A stretch of DNA of 64,000 nt from Lumbricus rubellus (GCA_945859605.1 OX243819.1:5988209-6052208), one strand, 5' to 3'. Positions 11,281 to 20,984 are shown, counted from the first letter of the stretch. The notes: generated by a model not told the origin, from the sequence alone. Translations and numbers: made by a program.

Positions 11281-14268
11281 ATGACAACGCATCGTAATCG
11301 GTTGGCGGATTATATGACGTCGCCCGTTCGTGCGTCGCAAAAAACTAAAGGTGTATGCAGTGTATGCAGATCGGTAAGACTGATTCATAACAAAGACGGG
11401 AAGGTCCATCTTCACGGTCCTCGTAATAAACCGTGTCCAGGGTCGCATAGACTACCTCTCGGAGCGAGCTGCAGCCAGGATGTCATTCAAGAGGCAGACG
11501 AACGCCGTTTGACGGATAATGTTGAATCGACGTCAACAGGGATGGAAGCCAGTGGACAAGCATCAGTTGAAGGAGCCGAAGAGGGTGAAACCATCGAGGA
11601 CACGACCCCTCACCCGACGATGCGACACAGAATCTTGAAACGCATCCCAAAAGGCGCCAGACCGAGCGTGGGTCGGCTTCTAACGACAATCATCAACAAA
11701 ATCCGCATCGATCCAGACAATCCATCACACTGGCACATGATGTTGACCTTCGGCGCCGGGATTCTGGAGCAACCGAAAAGAGGAGGCAAGCGTCACAATT
11801 TGACTACAACAATCAAAACCAGGGTCAACGGCTTCCTCGCGGATTGGCCACGCAAGTGGGCAGAGATCACTGCACAGGACTTCACGAACAACAGCTACAG
11901 ACGTAAGGCCAACCTAAGCGACGAGCAGACAATGGCAGCAGCTGTAGCATCCAAATTGGAAGACGGCAACATTAGAGCTGCTGTAAGAATTCTTTGCTCG
12001 AGCGACAAACCGGCAAACGTGGACCAAGAGACGCTGGAGGAATTAAGATCGAAGCATCCAGATCCTCCAAACGACCGACCTGTCATCACACCAGCTCCCC
12101 GATTTTCGCCCTTACAGATCAGTGAGGAGCAGATGAGGGGACACATACGATCCTTTCCGGCTGGCTCTTCAGGTGGACCGGACGGCATTCGACCACAGCA
12201 TCTGATTGATCTGGTGACTTGTTCAGATATTGGAAAGGGACTCGTGGAAGCCATCACAGGGCTGGTCAACCTCCTTCTGACAGGAGTCTGTCCAGCGCAG
12301 ATCAGACCGATCTTGTTCGGCGGAACGCTCATCGCTTTGCGCAAGAAGACTGGAGGCCTGCGTCCGATAGTGATCGGCTACTACTGGCGCCGACTAACAT
12401 CTAAGAGCGCCAACTCCAACACGGTTCAAAAAGCAGCCACATACCTCGCACCGCGCCAGGTCGGAGTGGGAGTGCCAGGAGGGGCGGAAGCGGCATGCCA
12501 CGCGGCGAGGAGATTCTTGACGGAAATTCCCAGCGACTCAATCATGGTAAAACTGGATTTCAAAAATGCATTCAACAGCCTGCATAGAGATCGCATGCTC
12601 CTGGCATTGGACGAGATCGCGCCAGAGCTTACACCATACAGCCGCCTAGCATACGAAGAAGCAACAATACTGCAGTTCGGAAAATACACACTGCTCTCGC
12701 AAGTCGGTCCCCAACAGGGTGACCCACTAGGACCATTGCTGTTCTGCATACCGCTGCAGCCAATCCTGCAGAACCTGTCCTCTGATCTAACGTTGGGTTA
12801 CCTAGACGACCTAACGTTGGGAGGAGCAGCGGCCGTGGTAGCAGATGACGTGAGAGAGATAGAGCATCAATGCGGACTCATGGGCCTTGAACTCAACCGT
12901 GAAAAGTGTGAGGTGATTTCGCGATCGGACGAATGGAAGAAACATCCGGCTCTGCATCAGTTCAGCCCAGTAGCCGTGGAAGATGCCTGTCTTTTGGGAG
13001 CGCCTCTATCACCGGATAAAGCCTTAACAACGTGCCTGGAATTTCGATGCAGCGAGCTGGCACTTGCAGTCTCAAGACTGGAAAACATCTCAAAACATGA
13101 TGCGCTGGTCCTGTTAAGAAACGCCCTATGCTCTCAAAAAGTACTACACGTGCTTAGATGTTTTCCCTGCTATGAACACCCGCTACTGGACAAATATGAC
13201 GAAATACAGAGAAGAGGCATTTCCTCTATTCTAAACATCAACCTGAATGACACTCAATGGCACCAAGCGTCTCTACCAGTTAAGATGGGAGGACTGGGCA
13301 TACGTCGGGCTGCCTCGCTTGCGCTACCCGCCTTCTTGGCTTCCGCTGCGAGCACCCGCGCTCTCCAGTCCTCTATGCTGGGCCATGTTCGACCAGACCA
13401 GGACGAGCAGGAGGAATATATGCTGCATCGATGGCTGGAAGAAAGCCAAACAACACAACCAGACAACCAAGCAGCATATAAACAAGCATGCTGGGACGGA
13501 CCACTAATAGAGAAGGCGAAGAACTCTCTTACCGAAGGCTGCAAAGACGAATACGATCAAGCACGGCTGAAAGCAACAGCGGCGCCTCACGCTGGAGACT
13601 GGCTATTCGCACTCCCGATCTCATCATGTGGGTTACGAATGGATGATGAGACAATCAGAGTGGCAGTGGGCCTGAGATTGGGAACGATGACCTGCGAGCC
13701 CCACACGTGCCCTTGTGGGATGAATGTCACTGCAGAGGGTTCGCATGGCCTATCATGTAGCCTAGGCCCGGGCCGAATAGCCAGACACGCGACTCTAAAC
13801 GACATCATAAGCCGAAGTCTCACGCAAGCTGGAATGCCGAACATCAAGGAACCAACCGGTCTCTCACGCACTGATGGAAAAAGACCCGACGGAATGACTT
13901 TGATTCCGTGGCGAGGAGGACGCAGCCTCGTGTGGGATGCCACCGTAATAGACACGGTTGCTCCTTCCTACCTCCATGCCTCGGCTGCAACGGCGGGGGC
14001 TGCGGCTGAATTGGCGGACACGAGGAAAACTGCCAAGTACGATCACCTGTTGGCCAACCACCACTTTGTCCCAGTGGCCCTGGAGACCCTGGGCCCAATT
14101 AACAACAATGGACTTGATTTTATTAAGGACCTTGGAAAACGTCTAACACTAATCTCTGGAGACATTAGAGAGACATCTTACCTTTTTCAACGCCTGTCTG
14201 CCACCATCCAACGCTTTAATGCTATTTCTTTCCGAGGCACTTTTGCTCAACCAGACACTACCGAGTGA
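11281..14268 (+). CDS. RLE-TAA ORF: zinc motif, reverse transcriptase, RLE (995 aa, intact)
   Basis: Single protein expected to nick target DNA and reverse-transcribe its own RNA there. Seen in order: an N-terminal Cys/His cluster (C26, C29, H36, H43, H45, C52; HGPRNKPCPGS); a conserved block IPKGARPSVGRLL to GGKRHNLT at about 120-180; the RT with SSGGPDGIRPQHL (about 297), LDFKNAFNSLHRD (about 423), VGPQQGDPLGPLLF (about 473) and catalytic YLDD (about 506); the thumb with a GGLGIRRAASLALPAFLASAA block; a CxC...HxxxC knuckle (about 804-825); the RLE with RPD (about 868), WDAT (about 885) and KxxKY (about 915); and a conserved tail FQRLSATIQRFNAISFRGTF. ATG 11281 is the first in-frame start; a second Met lies 11 codons in. 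RPD-x-D-K matches the R2/R4/Dong-type PD-(D/E)xK nuclease. No frameshift or internal stop, so the ORF may be active. Confidence 0.92.
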   Translation: MTTHRNRLADYMTSPVRASQKTKGVCSVCRSVRLIHNKDGKVHLHGPRNKPCPGSHRLPLGASCSQDVIQEADERRLTDNVESTSTGMEASGQASVEGAEEGETIEDTTPHPTMRHRILKRIPKGARPSVGRLLTTIINKIRIDPDNPSHWHMMLTFGAGILEQPKRGGKRHNLTTTIKTRVNGFLADWPRKWAEITAQDFTNNSYRRKANLSDEQTMAAAVASKLEDGNIRAAVRILCSSDKPANVDQETLEELRSKHPDPPNDRPVITPAPRFSPLQISEEQMRGHIRSFPAGSSGGPDGIRPQHLIDLVTCSDIGKGLVEAITGLVNLLLTGVCPAQIRPILFGGTLIALRKKTGGLRPIVIGYYWRRLTSKSANSNTVQKAATYLAPRQVGVGVPGGAEAACHAARRFLTEIPSDSIMVKLDFKNAFNSLHRDRMLLALDEIAPELTPYSRLAYEEATILQFGKYTLLSQVGPQQGDPLGPLLFCIPLQPILQNLSSDLTLGYLDDLTLGGAAAVVADDVREIEHQCGLMGLELNREKCEVISRSDEWKKHPALHQFSPVAVEDACLLGAPLSPDKALTTCLEFRCSELALAVSRLENISKHDALVLLRNALCSQKVLHVLRCFPCYEHPLLDKYDEIQRRGISSILNINLNDTQWHQASLPVKMGGLGIRRAASLALPAFLASAASTRALQSSMLGHVRPDQDEQEEYMLHRWLEESQTTQPDNQAAYKQACWDGPLIEKAKNSLTEGCKDEYDQARLKATAAPHAGDWLFALPISSCGLRMDDETIRVAVGLRLGTMTCEPHTCPCGMNVTAEGSHGLSCSLGPGRIARHATLNDIISRSLTQAGMPNIKEPTGLSRTDGKRPDGMTLIPWRGGRSLVWDATVIDTVAPSYLHASAATAGAAAELADTRKTAKYDHLLANHHFVPVALETLGPINNNGLDFIKDLGKRLTLISGDIRETSYLFQRLSATIQRFNAISFRGTFAQPDTTE

Positions 14269-14341
14269 GCCGTTCCAGAGCAACATTATTTATATCTCCG
14301 GATATTGTTTAGCAACAGGTTGTTTTAATTAATAAATGATA

Positions 14342-14343
14342 TT

Positions 14344-14391
<48 letters not shown>

Positions 14392-14452
14392 GTAATAATA
14401 ATAGTCCATAAGTCCCTGGGGGAATGAAGTACCTCAGGGCAAAAAAAAAAAA
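14342..14452 (+). mobile_element. (TAA)n with a solo RLE-TAA 3' hairpin
   Basis: (TAA)n at 14344-14404, then about 50 bp that consist only of an RLE-TAA 3' terminus: CCCTGGGG (14414-14421) pairing with CCTCAGGG (14432-14439), then an A run. It matches the 3' end of the A copies (20473-20498). It can be read as an extreme 5'-truncated insertion. Confidence 0.85.
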
Positions 14453-14471
14453 AGTAATAATAATAATAACG

Positions 14472-14998
14472 CCAGACGGCGTGACGATCATTCCTTGGTC
14501 ACGAGGTCGATGCCTGGCATGGGATGTGACAGTGCCCGACACTTTCGCCCTGTCTCACCTTCCACACACTTCCATCGGAGCTGGCGAAGCCGCCGAACGC
14601 GCAGCTGCGTCAAAATCTATCAAGTATTCCACCATCACCAGTACCCACGCGTTTGTAGCGGTCGCCTTGGAGACCGGCGGCGCGTGGTGTAAAGAAGGAC
14701 TGGATTTCATATCTGAATTGGGGAAGAGAATTGCTTCTGCTACCCATGACCCTATGGAAGCGTCGTACTTATTCCAGCGGATTTTGGTGGCTCTTCAACA
14801 GGGGAACGCCATCTGCCTTTCCGGAACATTGCCACGGCTCCCTGATCGACCTGAGAAGGAGATTTACAATCCGGCAAAACGAGCTGTGGAACGACAGGAG
14901 GAAGCGTCCTACAGCAGATGAGACCGTGTCGGCCGAAAAAGACAGTCACACGTTGTGTGTTACGTTCCTTATAAGAGTGGTCAAACTGTCGTCGTGTC
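14472..14998 (+). pseudogene. RLE-TAA element, 3' fragment, 57122 lineage
   Basis: Starts at PDGVTIIPWSRGRCLAWDVTV directly after a TAA run, keeps both catalytic Asp regions of the RLE, and ends ISVALQQGNAICLSGT plus a 30-residue tail, stop near 14921. Sister of 9263-9768, differing at scattered bases. It ends in TAA-like repeats at about 14999-15022. Confidence 0.88.
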
Positions 14999-15022
14999 AT
15001 AATAATAATAACAATAATAATA

Positions 15023-15177
15023 ATTTGCACACAACGTTTCAATGCAGTTGCTTATAGGGGTAGGCCTACTTTTGCACCACTCCCCGGGGACGATATCAAT
15101 GCTCTCTACGCTTGAACAATTTTCTGTTATCAGTGCAGTTTCAAGCTTGTTTTGTTTTTCAATAAATGATTGTTATA
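15023..15177 (+). pseudogene. RLE-TAA 3' end fragment with TAGGCCTA insertion
   Basis: Matches 19289-19432 (ORF end from CTQRFNAVAYRGTF and the 3' UTR with AATAAATGATTG) except for an extra six bases that turn GGTACTTTT into GGTAGGCCTACTTTT at about 15059-15068. Followed by (TAA)n at 15178-15268. Confidence 0.85.
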
Positions 15178-15190
15178 ATAATAATAATAA

Positions 15191-15268
<78 letters not shown>

Positions 15269-15590
15269 CTTGATGGAGTTGGGGCGCCGCATGACTGCCG
15301 TCTCTGGGACCCTCGGGAGACTTTGCACTTATTTCAACGTCTGTCTATTTGCACCCAGAGATTTAATGCCATAGCATTCAGAGACACATTCGCACAACTC
15401 ACCGGGGTCGAGGACGACTGATCTGACCAATTGACATCAGTTTTAGTTGAATGAAACAATTAGCACATTATGCCTGTGTTTGTTAGGCGTTCTCTGTTCA
15501 TCACGCACAGCCAATTGATGTTGCACTGTTTGAAACGGAAATAAATGATTCTATATATAAAAAACAATTTTTTTTTAAATAGATAAAAAA
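15269..15590 (+). pseudogene. RLE-TAA 3' end fragment, AATAAA-type 3' UTR
   Basis: Starts at ELGRRMTAVSG, frame disturbed near 15310, ends RFNAIAFRDTFAQL with a stop at about 15418. The 3' UTR (CACAGCCAATTGATGTTGCACTG, then AAACGGAAATAAATGATTC) recurs on the minus strand at 52258-52345, 53067-53175 and, more diverged, 55760-55911. Confidence 0.82.
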
Positions 15591-15625
15591 TAATAATAAT
15601 AATAACAATAATAATAATTATTATT

Positions 15626-17599
15626 GGCGTAGATTTGCTTCCAAATGTGCCAATGCCTATGTGCTTCCCAGAATAACAGATTACCTGTCACCCAGAAAGG
15701 TGGGTGTTGGGATCCCGGGTGGATGCGAGGCAGCTGTTCACGCAGCCAGGCGATTTGTCACTGACATGGAACATGGTTCCATACTGGTCAAATTGGATTT
15801 TTCCAACGCTTTTAACAGTCTATACAGAGACTCCATGTTAGCTTCAATAACTGACATTCTTCCAGAGCTGACATCTTTCTGCCACTTGGCATATTCAGAG
15901 GCAACTGAATTAAAATATGGCAGGTTAGCCCTCTTGTCTCAGGTTGGTCCTCAGCAGGGAGACCCTCTGGTTCCACTCCTGTTTTGTCTCCCACTGCAAC
16001 CTGTTCTTCTTAAGTTGCAATCTCCTCTCACACTAATCTTCTTGGATGATCTGACACTAGGTGGAGAGGCTTCTGTGGTCGAGGGAGACTTGGAAATGAT
16101 TGAACTGTGCTGAACTTAGCCTTAAATTAAACCAGGCAAAATGCGAGGTGATCTCACACTCCACTCAAGTCCATTCACATGGTTTGCTACGGCACTTTAA
16201 CCATGTTGAACCGGACACTGCAACACTTCTGGGGGCCCCATTATCTGCTTTGGGGGCCCCATTATCTGCTTTGAAGGCCCTGCAGTCCACTCTTGAATCA
16301 CGTATTTCTGAACTGTCACTGGCTCTGGAAAGACTGATGTTGGTTTCTAGACACGATGCCTTGGTACTTCTGAGAAGCAGTCTTGGCTCACCCAAACTCC
16401 TGCACACTCTACGTTGCTTTCCTTGTTTTGGCCATCCTCTTTTGGATGACTATGACTCTGTTTTACGGAAAGGTCTTGTTTCCATCCTTAACATGTCTCT
16501 GTCTGAAGGTCAATGGCTACAAGCTTCTCTCCTCATCAAAGCTGGTGGACTTGGTATTCGTCGGGTGTCGTCGCTGGCCCTTCCCGCCTTCTTGGCTTCT
16601 GCTGCGGGCACCCTACCACTCCAGTCCTCCATGCTAAGATGTCTGCAAATACCCTTGGATCCAGAGTACCAGGCATTGCTTGATCACTGGCAGGGAGAAA
16701 CCACGATCCAGATCCTGATGGCATCCACTTGCAAAAGCAAGCATTCTGGGACAAACCGCTTCTTGACAGGACTGTGAACGAGGTTCGTGCGTCAGCCAAC
16801 GATGCTTATAATCAGGCACGTTTGAAGGCGATTTCTGCTCCACATTCTGGTGACTGGTTATTTGCACTGCCAATAACAGCTTGTGGCTTGAGACTGGACA
16901 ATGAGGCTATCAGAATCGCAGTTGGACTCCGTCTTGGAGCCATTTTATGTGAGCCACATATTTGTGCATGCGGCACTCTGGTTGCTGCCGATGGCTCACA
17001 TGGACTCTCATGCACCCTTGGCCCCGGTCGCATAGCTCGACATGGCGTCTTAAATGACCTCATTTGGCGCAGTCTTACTCGTGCTGGTTTTCCTGCCATT
17101 AAGGAACCAGCTGTCCTTTCTCGGACTGATGGCAAGAGACCGGATGGCCTCACTCTAATTCCGTGGAATTCTGGACGTAGCCTACTATGGGATGCCACAG
17201 TGACCGATACCTTGGCTGCTTCATACTTGCCAGCAACTTCAGTTACGGCAGGTGCTGCTGCAGAGCTGGCAGCTGCAAGAAAAGAGGCGAAGTACAGAGC
17301 ATTCCTTGCAACACATGTATTCGTTCCTCTGGCCCTCGAAACTCTTGGGCCCATCAAGAGCACTGGTCTTTCTTTCATTTCTGATCTTGGACGCAATCTT
17401 ACTCGGATTTCCGGAGACCCGAGAGAAACAAGCCACCTATTCCAAAGGCTTTCAATTATTATTCAGCTATTCAAAGCCGTTGCTTACCACAGCACTTTTT
17501 ACTTGCCAAAATTGGATGAAGCGTAGCTGTTCCAGAACCCACCAACTAACAGTCTCCGGACAATTTTTTGAAATCCCGAGAGATCCTAGGTACCTCGGG
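15626..17599 (+). pseudogene. RLE-TAA element, 5'-truncated, RT plus RLE, three frames
   Basis: Starts after (TAA)n near RRFASKCANAYVLPRITDYLSPRKVGVGIPGG, inside the RT. Frame 1 (15661-16113) keeps LDFSNAFNSLYRD, VGPQQGDPL and FLDDLTLGG (Phe replaces Tyr in the catalytic box). A frameshift near 16105 leads to frame 2 (16100-16777) with the thumb and an in-frame duplication of GAPLSAL. A second shift near 16735 leads to frame 3 (16729-17526) with knuckle CACG...HGLSC, TDGKRPDGLTLIPW, LLWDATV and the C-terminal block. After the stop come TTCCAGA and a weak hairpin CCCGAG/CTCGGG (17575-17599), then AAAATAAAATAAATAATAAT. Confidence 0.88.
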
Positions 17600-17630
17600 T
17601 AAAAAATAAAATAAAATAAATAATAATAGT

Positions 17631-18649
17631 TGTATGGGCCGCCAGTAGTGCTATATCGTCTGCGAAGTCTAAGTCCGCCAGCTTTCCGTCTCCTTTCCAC
17701 TCCAGTCCACACTCTCCATCTTTTGTGCTCCGTCTCATCACCCAATCGATTGTTATCAGGAATAGCAATGGTGACAAGATGCAACCCTGACGCACCCCTG
17801 TGACGATCTGAAACCACTCTCCTAATTTCCCATCCGTTCGCAGACGATATAGCACTACTGGATGAGTCTTGGGGAGGGATGAGTAAACTCACGAACAGTG
17901 TGGAGAGAGAGGCGGGTCTGGTCGGATTAAAGATCAACACCACAAAAACAAAGATTATGAAAATAGGAAAATGGACAACGACGGAGAACATCAAAGTTGG
18001 GGAGGATGTGCTGGAGGAGGTGGAGCACTTCTGCTACCTGGGAAGTGCAATTTCAAACAATGGCAGCTGTGATAAGGAGATTGGAAGCAGAATGGGAAAG
18101 GCCAATGCCACATTTGGAAGATTGAACAACATATGGAGGAACAAAGGACTCAGTATAGTAACAAAGACAAGATTGTATAGAGCTTTGGTATTGACAACGT
18201 TGCTGTATGGGGCAGAGACATGGCCTATGACAAAAGCCAATATGAAGAAACTGGAGGCAGCACATCATCGTTGGCTGAGAAGGATATTGAAGATCACTTG
18301 GAGGGACAAGATCAGAAATGAAGAAGTAAGAAGGAGAACATCTATGGAGAAACTGGAAGACATGCTGAAGAAGATGCGTCTACGTTGGTTGGGTCACGTA
18401 CATAGATCAGAAGAGGAGAGAAATCTAAAGCAGATACTGGATTGGACGCCGACGGGATGGAAAAGGAGTCGAGGAAGACCCAGAAAGACCTGGCGAAGCA
18501 CGGTTACTCAGGATTTGGAAGACGGCGAAATGACGTGGGAGGATGCTCGGATGGCTGCGGAAGACAGGATAACGTGGAGAGGCTGTGTCGCCCGATGCGC
18601 TGCCAGCGCGAGGAAGGACTAAGTGCTAAGTGTAAGTGTGTATGGGCCG
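17631..18649. mobile_element. RTE-like non-LTR insertion with inverted 5' part
   Basis: TGTATGGGCCG occurs at 17631-17641 and 18639-18649, an 11-bp target duplication around 997 bp of element. On the plus strand (about 17837-18622) it reads FADDIALL, then KINTTKTKIMKIGKW, HFCYLGSAISNNGSCDKEI, LYGAETW, RWLRRILKITWRDKIRNEE and RWLGHV, the RT end and C-terminal region of an APE-type LINE. The upstream part (WFQIVTGVRQGCILSPLLF to LDFADDIALL) is present on the minus strand at 17642-17855. A 25-bp inverted repeat (17642-17666 and 17837-17861), carrying the FADDIALL codons twice, marks the two ends of the inverted part. This is the structure left by twin priming. The host copy is an RLE-TAA fragment whose VWADYSDP codons are split. 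Confidence 0.9.
17837..18622 (+). pseudogene. RTE-like RT C-terminal coding fragment
   Basis: Open frame from FADDIALLDESWGGMSKL to CAASARKD with no internal stop. It holds the catalytic ADD box and the downstream region with the YLGSxIS and LYGAETW blocks and the RGRPRKTW stretch. The polymerase half upstream is inverted on the other strand, so no complete enzyme can be made. The open frame suggests a young insertion. The 3' tail is (TAAGTG)-like, at 18619-18638. Confidence 0.85.
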
Positions 18650-19432
18650 ACTACAGCGATCCGGTCAACATGGCCAGGCTATTTGCGGTGACCTCCCCTC
18701 ATGCGGGGGACTGGCTATCAACTATTCCTGTGACTGCCTGCGGCTTGGATCTAAGCAACGAGGTAATCAGAGTGACCGTTGGACTGCGCCTGGGTTTGGA
18801 CCTGTGTACACCACACCAGTGTCAGTGTGCAGAGACCGCCGACTCAAGAGGACACCACGGTTTAGTCTGCAGACGATCGTCTGGTATAACAGCCCGACAC
18901 TTTGCGATCAAAGACTTGGTATGGAGAGCACTTGCGAAGGCGGACATCCCCAGTTCCAAAGAGCCTTCAGGCCTGATCAGAACGGACGGAAAAAGACCAG
19001 ACGGGAAATATATCGCATGGGACTTTACAGCCATCCACACATGTCCTGTCTCCTATTTACATCTGTCATCTACGGTATCCGGAGGTGCTGCTGAATATGC
19101 TGCGGATCGAAAGTGCAACAAATACTCTACGCTTCCTGTCTCCCACGAGTTTGTACCCATTGCAATTGAAACATTGGGTCCCATCAATAACGCGGGTCGG
19201 GAATTTTTATTGGAGTTGGGCCGCGGTTGTGCCGCTGTTTCCGGTGACTCAAGAGAAACTGTCTGCCTCTTCCAGAGACTTTCTATTTGCACACAACGTT
19301 TCAATGCAGTTGCTTATAGGGGTACTTTTGCACCACTCCCCGGGGACGATATCAATGCTCTCTACGCTTGAACACTTTTCTGTTATCAGTCCGGTTTTAA
19401 GCTTGTTTTGTTTTTTAATAAATGATTGTGTT
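18650..19432 (+). pseudogene. RLE-TAA element, RLE part, with catalytic-loop deletion
   Basis: Continues the host copy interrupted at 17641. Reads YSDPVNMARLFAVTSPHAGDW, knuckle CQCAE...HHGLVC, ARHFAIKDLVWRALAKADIPSSKEPSG, RTDGKRPDGKYIAWDFTA and the C-terminal block to a stop at 19371. Between the two catalytic Asp residues about eight codons present in sisters (ATLIPW and neighbours) are missing, which probably kills the nuclease. The 3' UTR ends AATAAATGATTGTGTTATAATAAT. Confidence 0.87.
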
Positions 19433-19458
19433 ATAATAATAATAATAATAATAATAAT

Positions 19459-20500
19459 AATGGCATCCGTAGAGTCGCTTCGCTGGCTTCTTCCGCCTTT
19501 TTGGCTTCAGCCGCGTCGACTCTCGACCTGCAATCTGCCATCCTTGCGGCTGGTGTGGCAGCTCCTGACCAGTTCGTGTCGGATCTGTTAGAGGCCCGTC
19601 GCGACACCTTGCCGGCGACAATGCACCCCTTACCCGGAAAACAGAGCCTTTGGGACAGGCCCCTGGTTGAAAAGGACAAGGCGGAAATCCGCCAGAGTGC
19701 CGTCGGGTTAGTCAACCGAGCCAGGCTGGACGCGTCGGGCAGTCCCCATTCAGCTGACTGGCTGTCCGCGCTCCCAATCGCCGCTTGTGGCCTTGTCCTG
19801 GATAACGAGGCTGTCCGGGTGGCGGTGGGTCTGAGGTTGGGCTTGGACTTGTGTGGTCCACACACATGCCATTGTGGCGAGGGAGTTGGCCCCGAGGGCC
19901 ATCATGGTTTCGTCTGCAGGAGAGCCATGGGTCGCTCCCTTCGTCACCACGCCATAAATGACATCATTTGGCGTGCCCTCCTCAGAGCTGACATTCCAAG
20001 CATCAAGGAACCGGCGGGTCTCTTCAGATCCGATGGAAAAAGGCCGGACGGGGCAACCCTCATACCCTGGTCAGGGGGGAAATACTTGGCGTGGGATGCC
20101 ACCATCGTTCATACGTGTGCCGCCTCGTACATAGCCCACCCGAACGGTTTGGTCGGGCCTGCATCAGTGCAGGCGGCCATCCGCAAAGAACAAAAATACG
20201 GAGGCCTGCCCACTTCCTACATCTTTCAGCCGGTGGCCATAGAGACATTGGGTCCGCTCAACCCGTCGGCCTCAGACTTCATTAATGAAATTGGCAGCCG
20301 CATCTCTTCAATCAGTGGTGACAGACGTGAAGCCTCTTTTCTTTTTCAACGTCTGTCCATTTGCATCCAACGCTACAACCTGGTCGCTTTCAAAGGCACT
20401 TTTGCCTCACACCCTGAAGACGAGGCCTGACCCACCAGACATACATTCTTCAGTTAATAATAGTCCATAAGTCCCTGGGGGAATGAAGTACCTCAGGGCA
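19459..20500 (+). pseudogene. RLE-TAA copy A1 (thumb end plus RLE)
   Basis: Starts after (TAA)n at GIRRVASLASSAFLASAAS, so it lacks the polymerase. One open frame to the stop at 20428-20430 holds knuckle CHCGE...[28 protein letters not shown] and the tail SICIQRYNLVAFKGTF. The RLE looks intact and stands alone. The 3' UTR carries hairpin CCCTGGGG (20473-20480) / CCTCAGGG (20491-20498), an A run, then AAAATAAAAATAATAAT. Confidence 0.88.
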
Positions 20501-20519
20501 AAAAAAAAAATAAAATAAA

Positions 20520-20557
<38 letters not shown>

Positions 20558-20558
20558 G

Positions 20559-20603
20559 CAGACGAATAGGGCCATTCCGGACTGGTTTAAAAAAAATTTA
20601 AAA

Positions 20604-20696
<93 letters not shown>

Positions 20697-20785
20697 TTGA
20701 AGAGTAGGGTCATTCTGGACTGGTTTTTATACTGTAGTTAGCAATAAGTCCCTGAGGGATCATAAATACCTCGGGGCATGAAAAA
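20559..20785 (+). mobile_element. Two RLE-TAA 3'-UTR fragments in TAA repeats
   Basis: 20559-20590 is a short 3' UTR piece (GGGCCATTCCGGACTGG) followed by A/T-rich sequence. 20696-20785 is a second piece (GGTCATTCTGGACTGG) with a complete hairpin, CCCTGAGG (20750-20757) / CCTCGGGG (20769-20776). Both are separated by (TAA)n. The same pair is repeated at 27200-27430. Confidence 0.82.

Positions 20786-20984
<199 letters not shown>

Larger units (their letters stand above)
10970..14341 (+). mobile_element. Full-length RLE-TAA non-LTR retrotransposon, copy 1
   Basis: Bounded by (TAA)n on both sides. The 5' end is placed at AATGACGTCACCAGCGGAC (10972-10990) because the other full-length copy starts with the same bases right after its own TAA run. 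The 5' UTR is about 300 bp, one uninterrupted ORF runs 11281-14268, and the 3' UTR is about 70 bp with TTCCAGA after the stop and AATAAA at 14331-14336. No 3' hairpin: this lineage has the short AATAAA-type 3' end. A minus-strand copy of bases 11994-14329 sits at 48921-51250 and is nearly identical. Confidence 0.9.

Noticed and set aside
11281..14268. Host gene, bacterial retron, group II intron or diversity-generating RT
   Set aside because: RT followed by a CxC...HxxxC knuckle and RPD...D...K nuclease, with TAA tails and many truncated copies, is a non-LTR retrotransposon layout.
14331..14336. AATAAA as a host poly(A) signal
   Set aside because: It recurs at the same place in many RLE-TAA 3' UTRs, so it belongs to the element.
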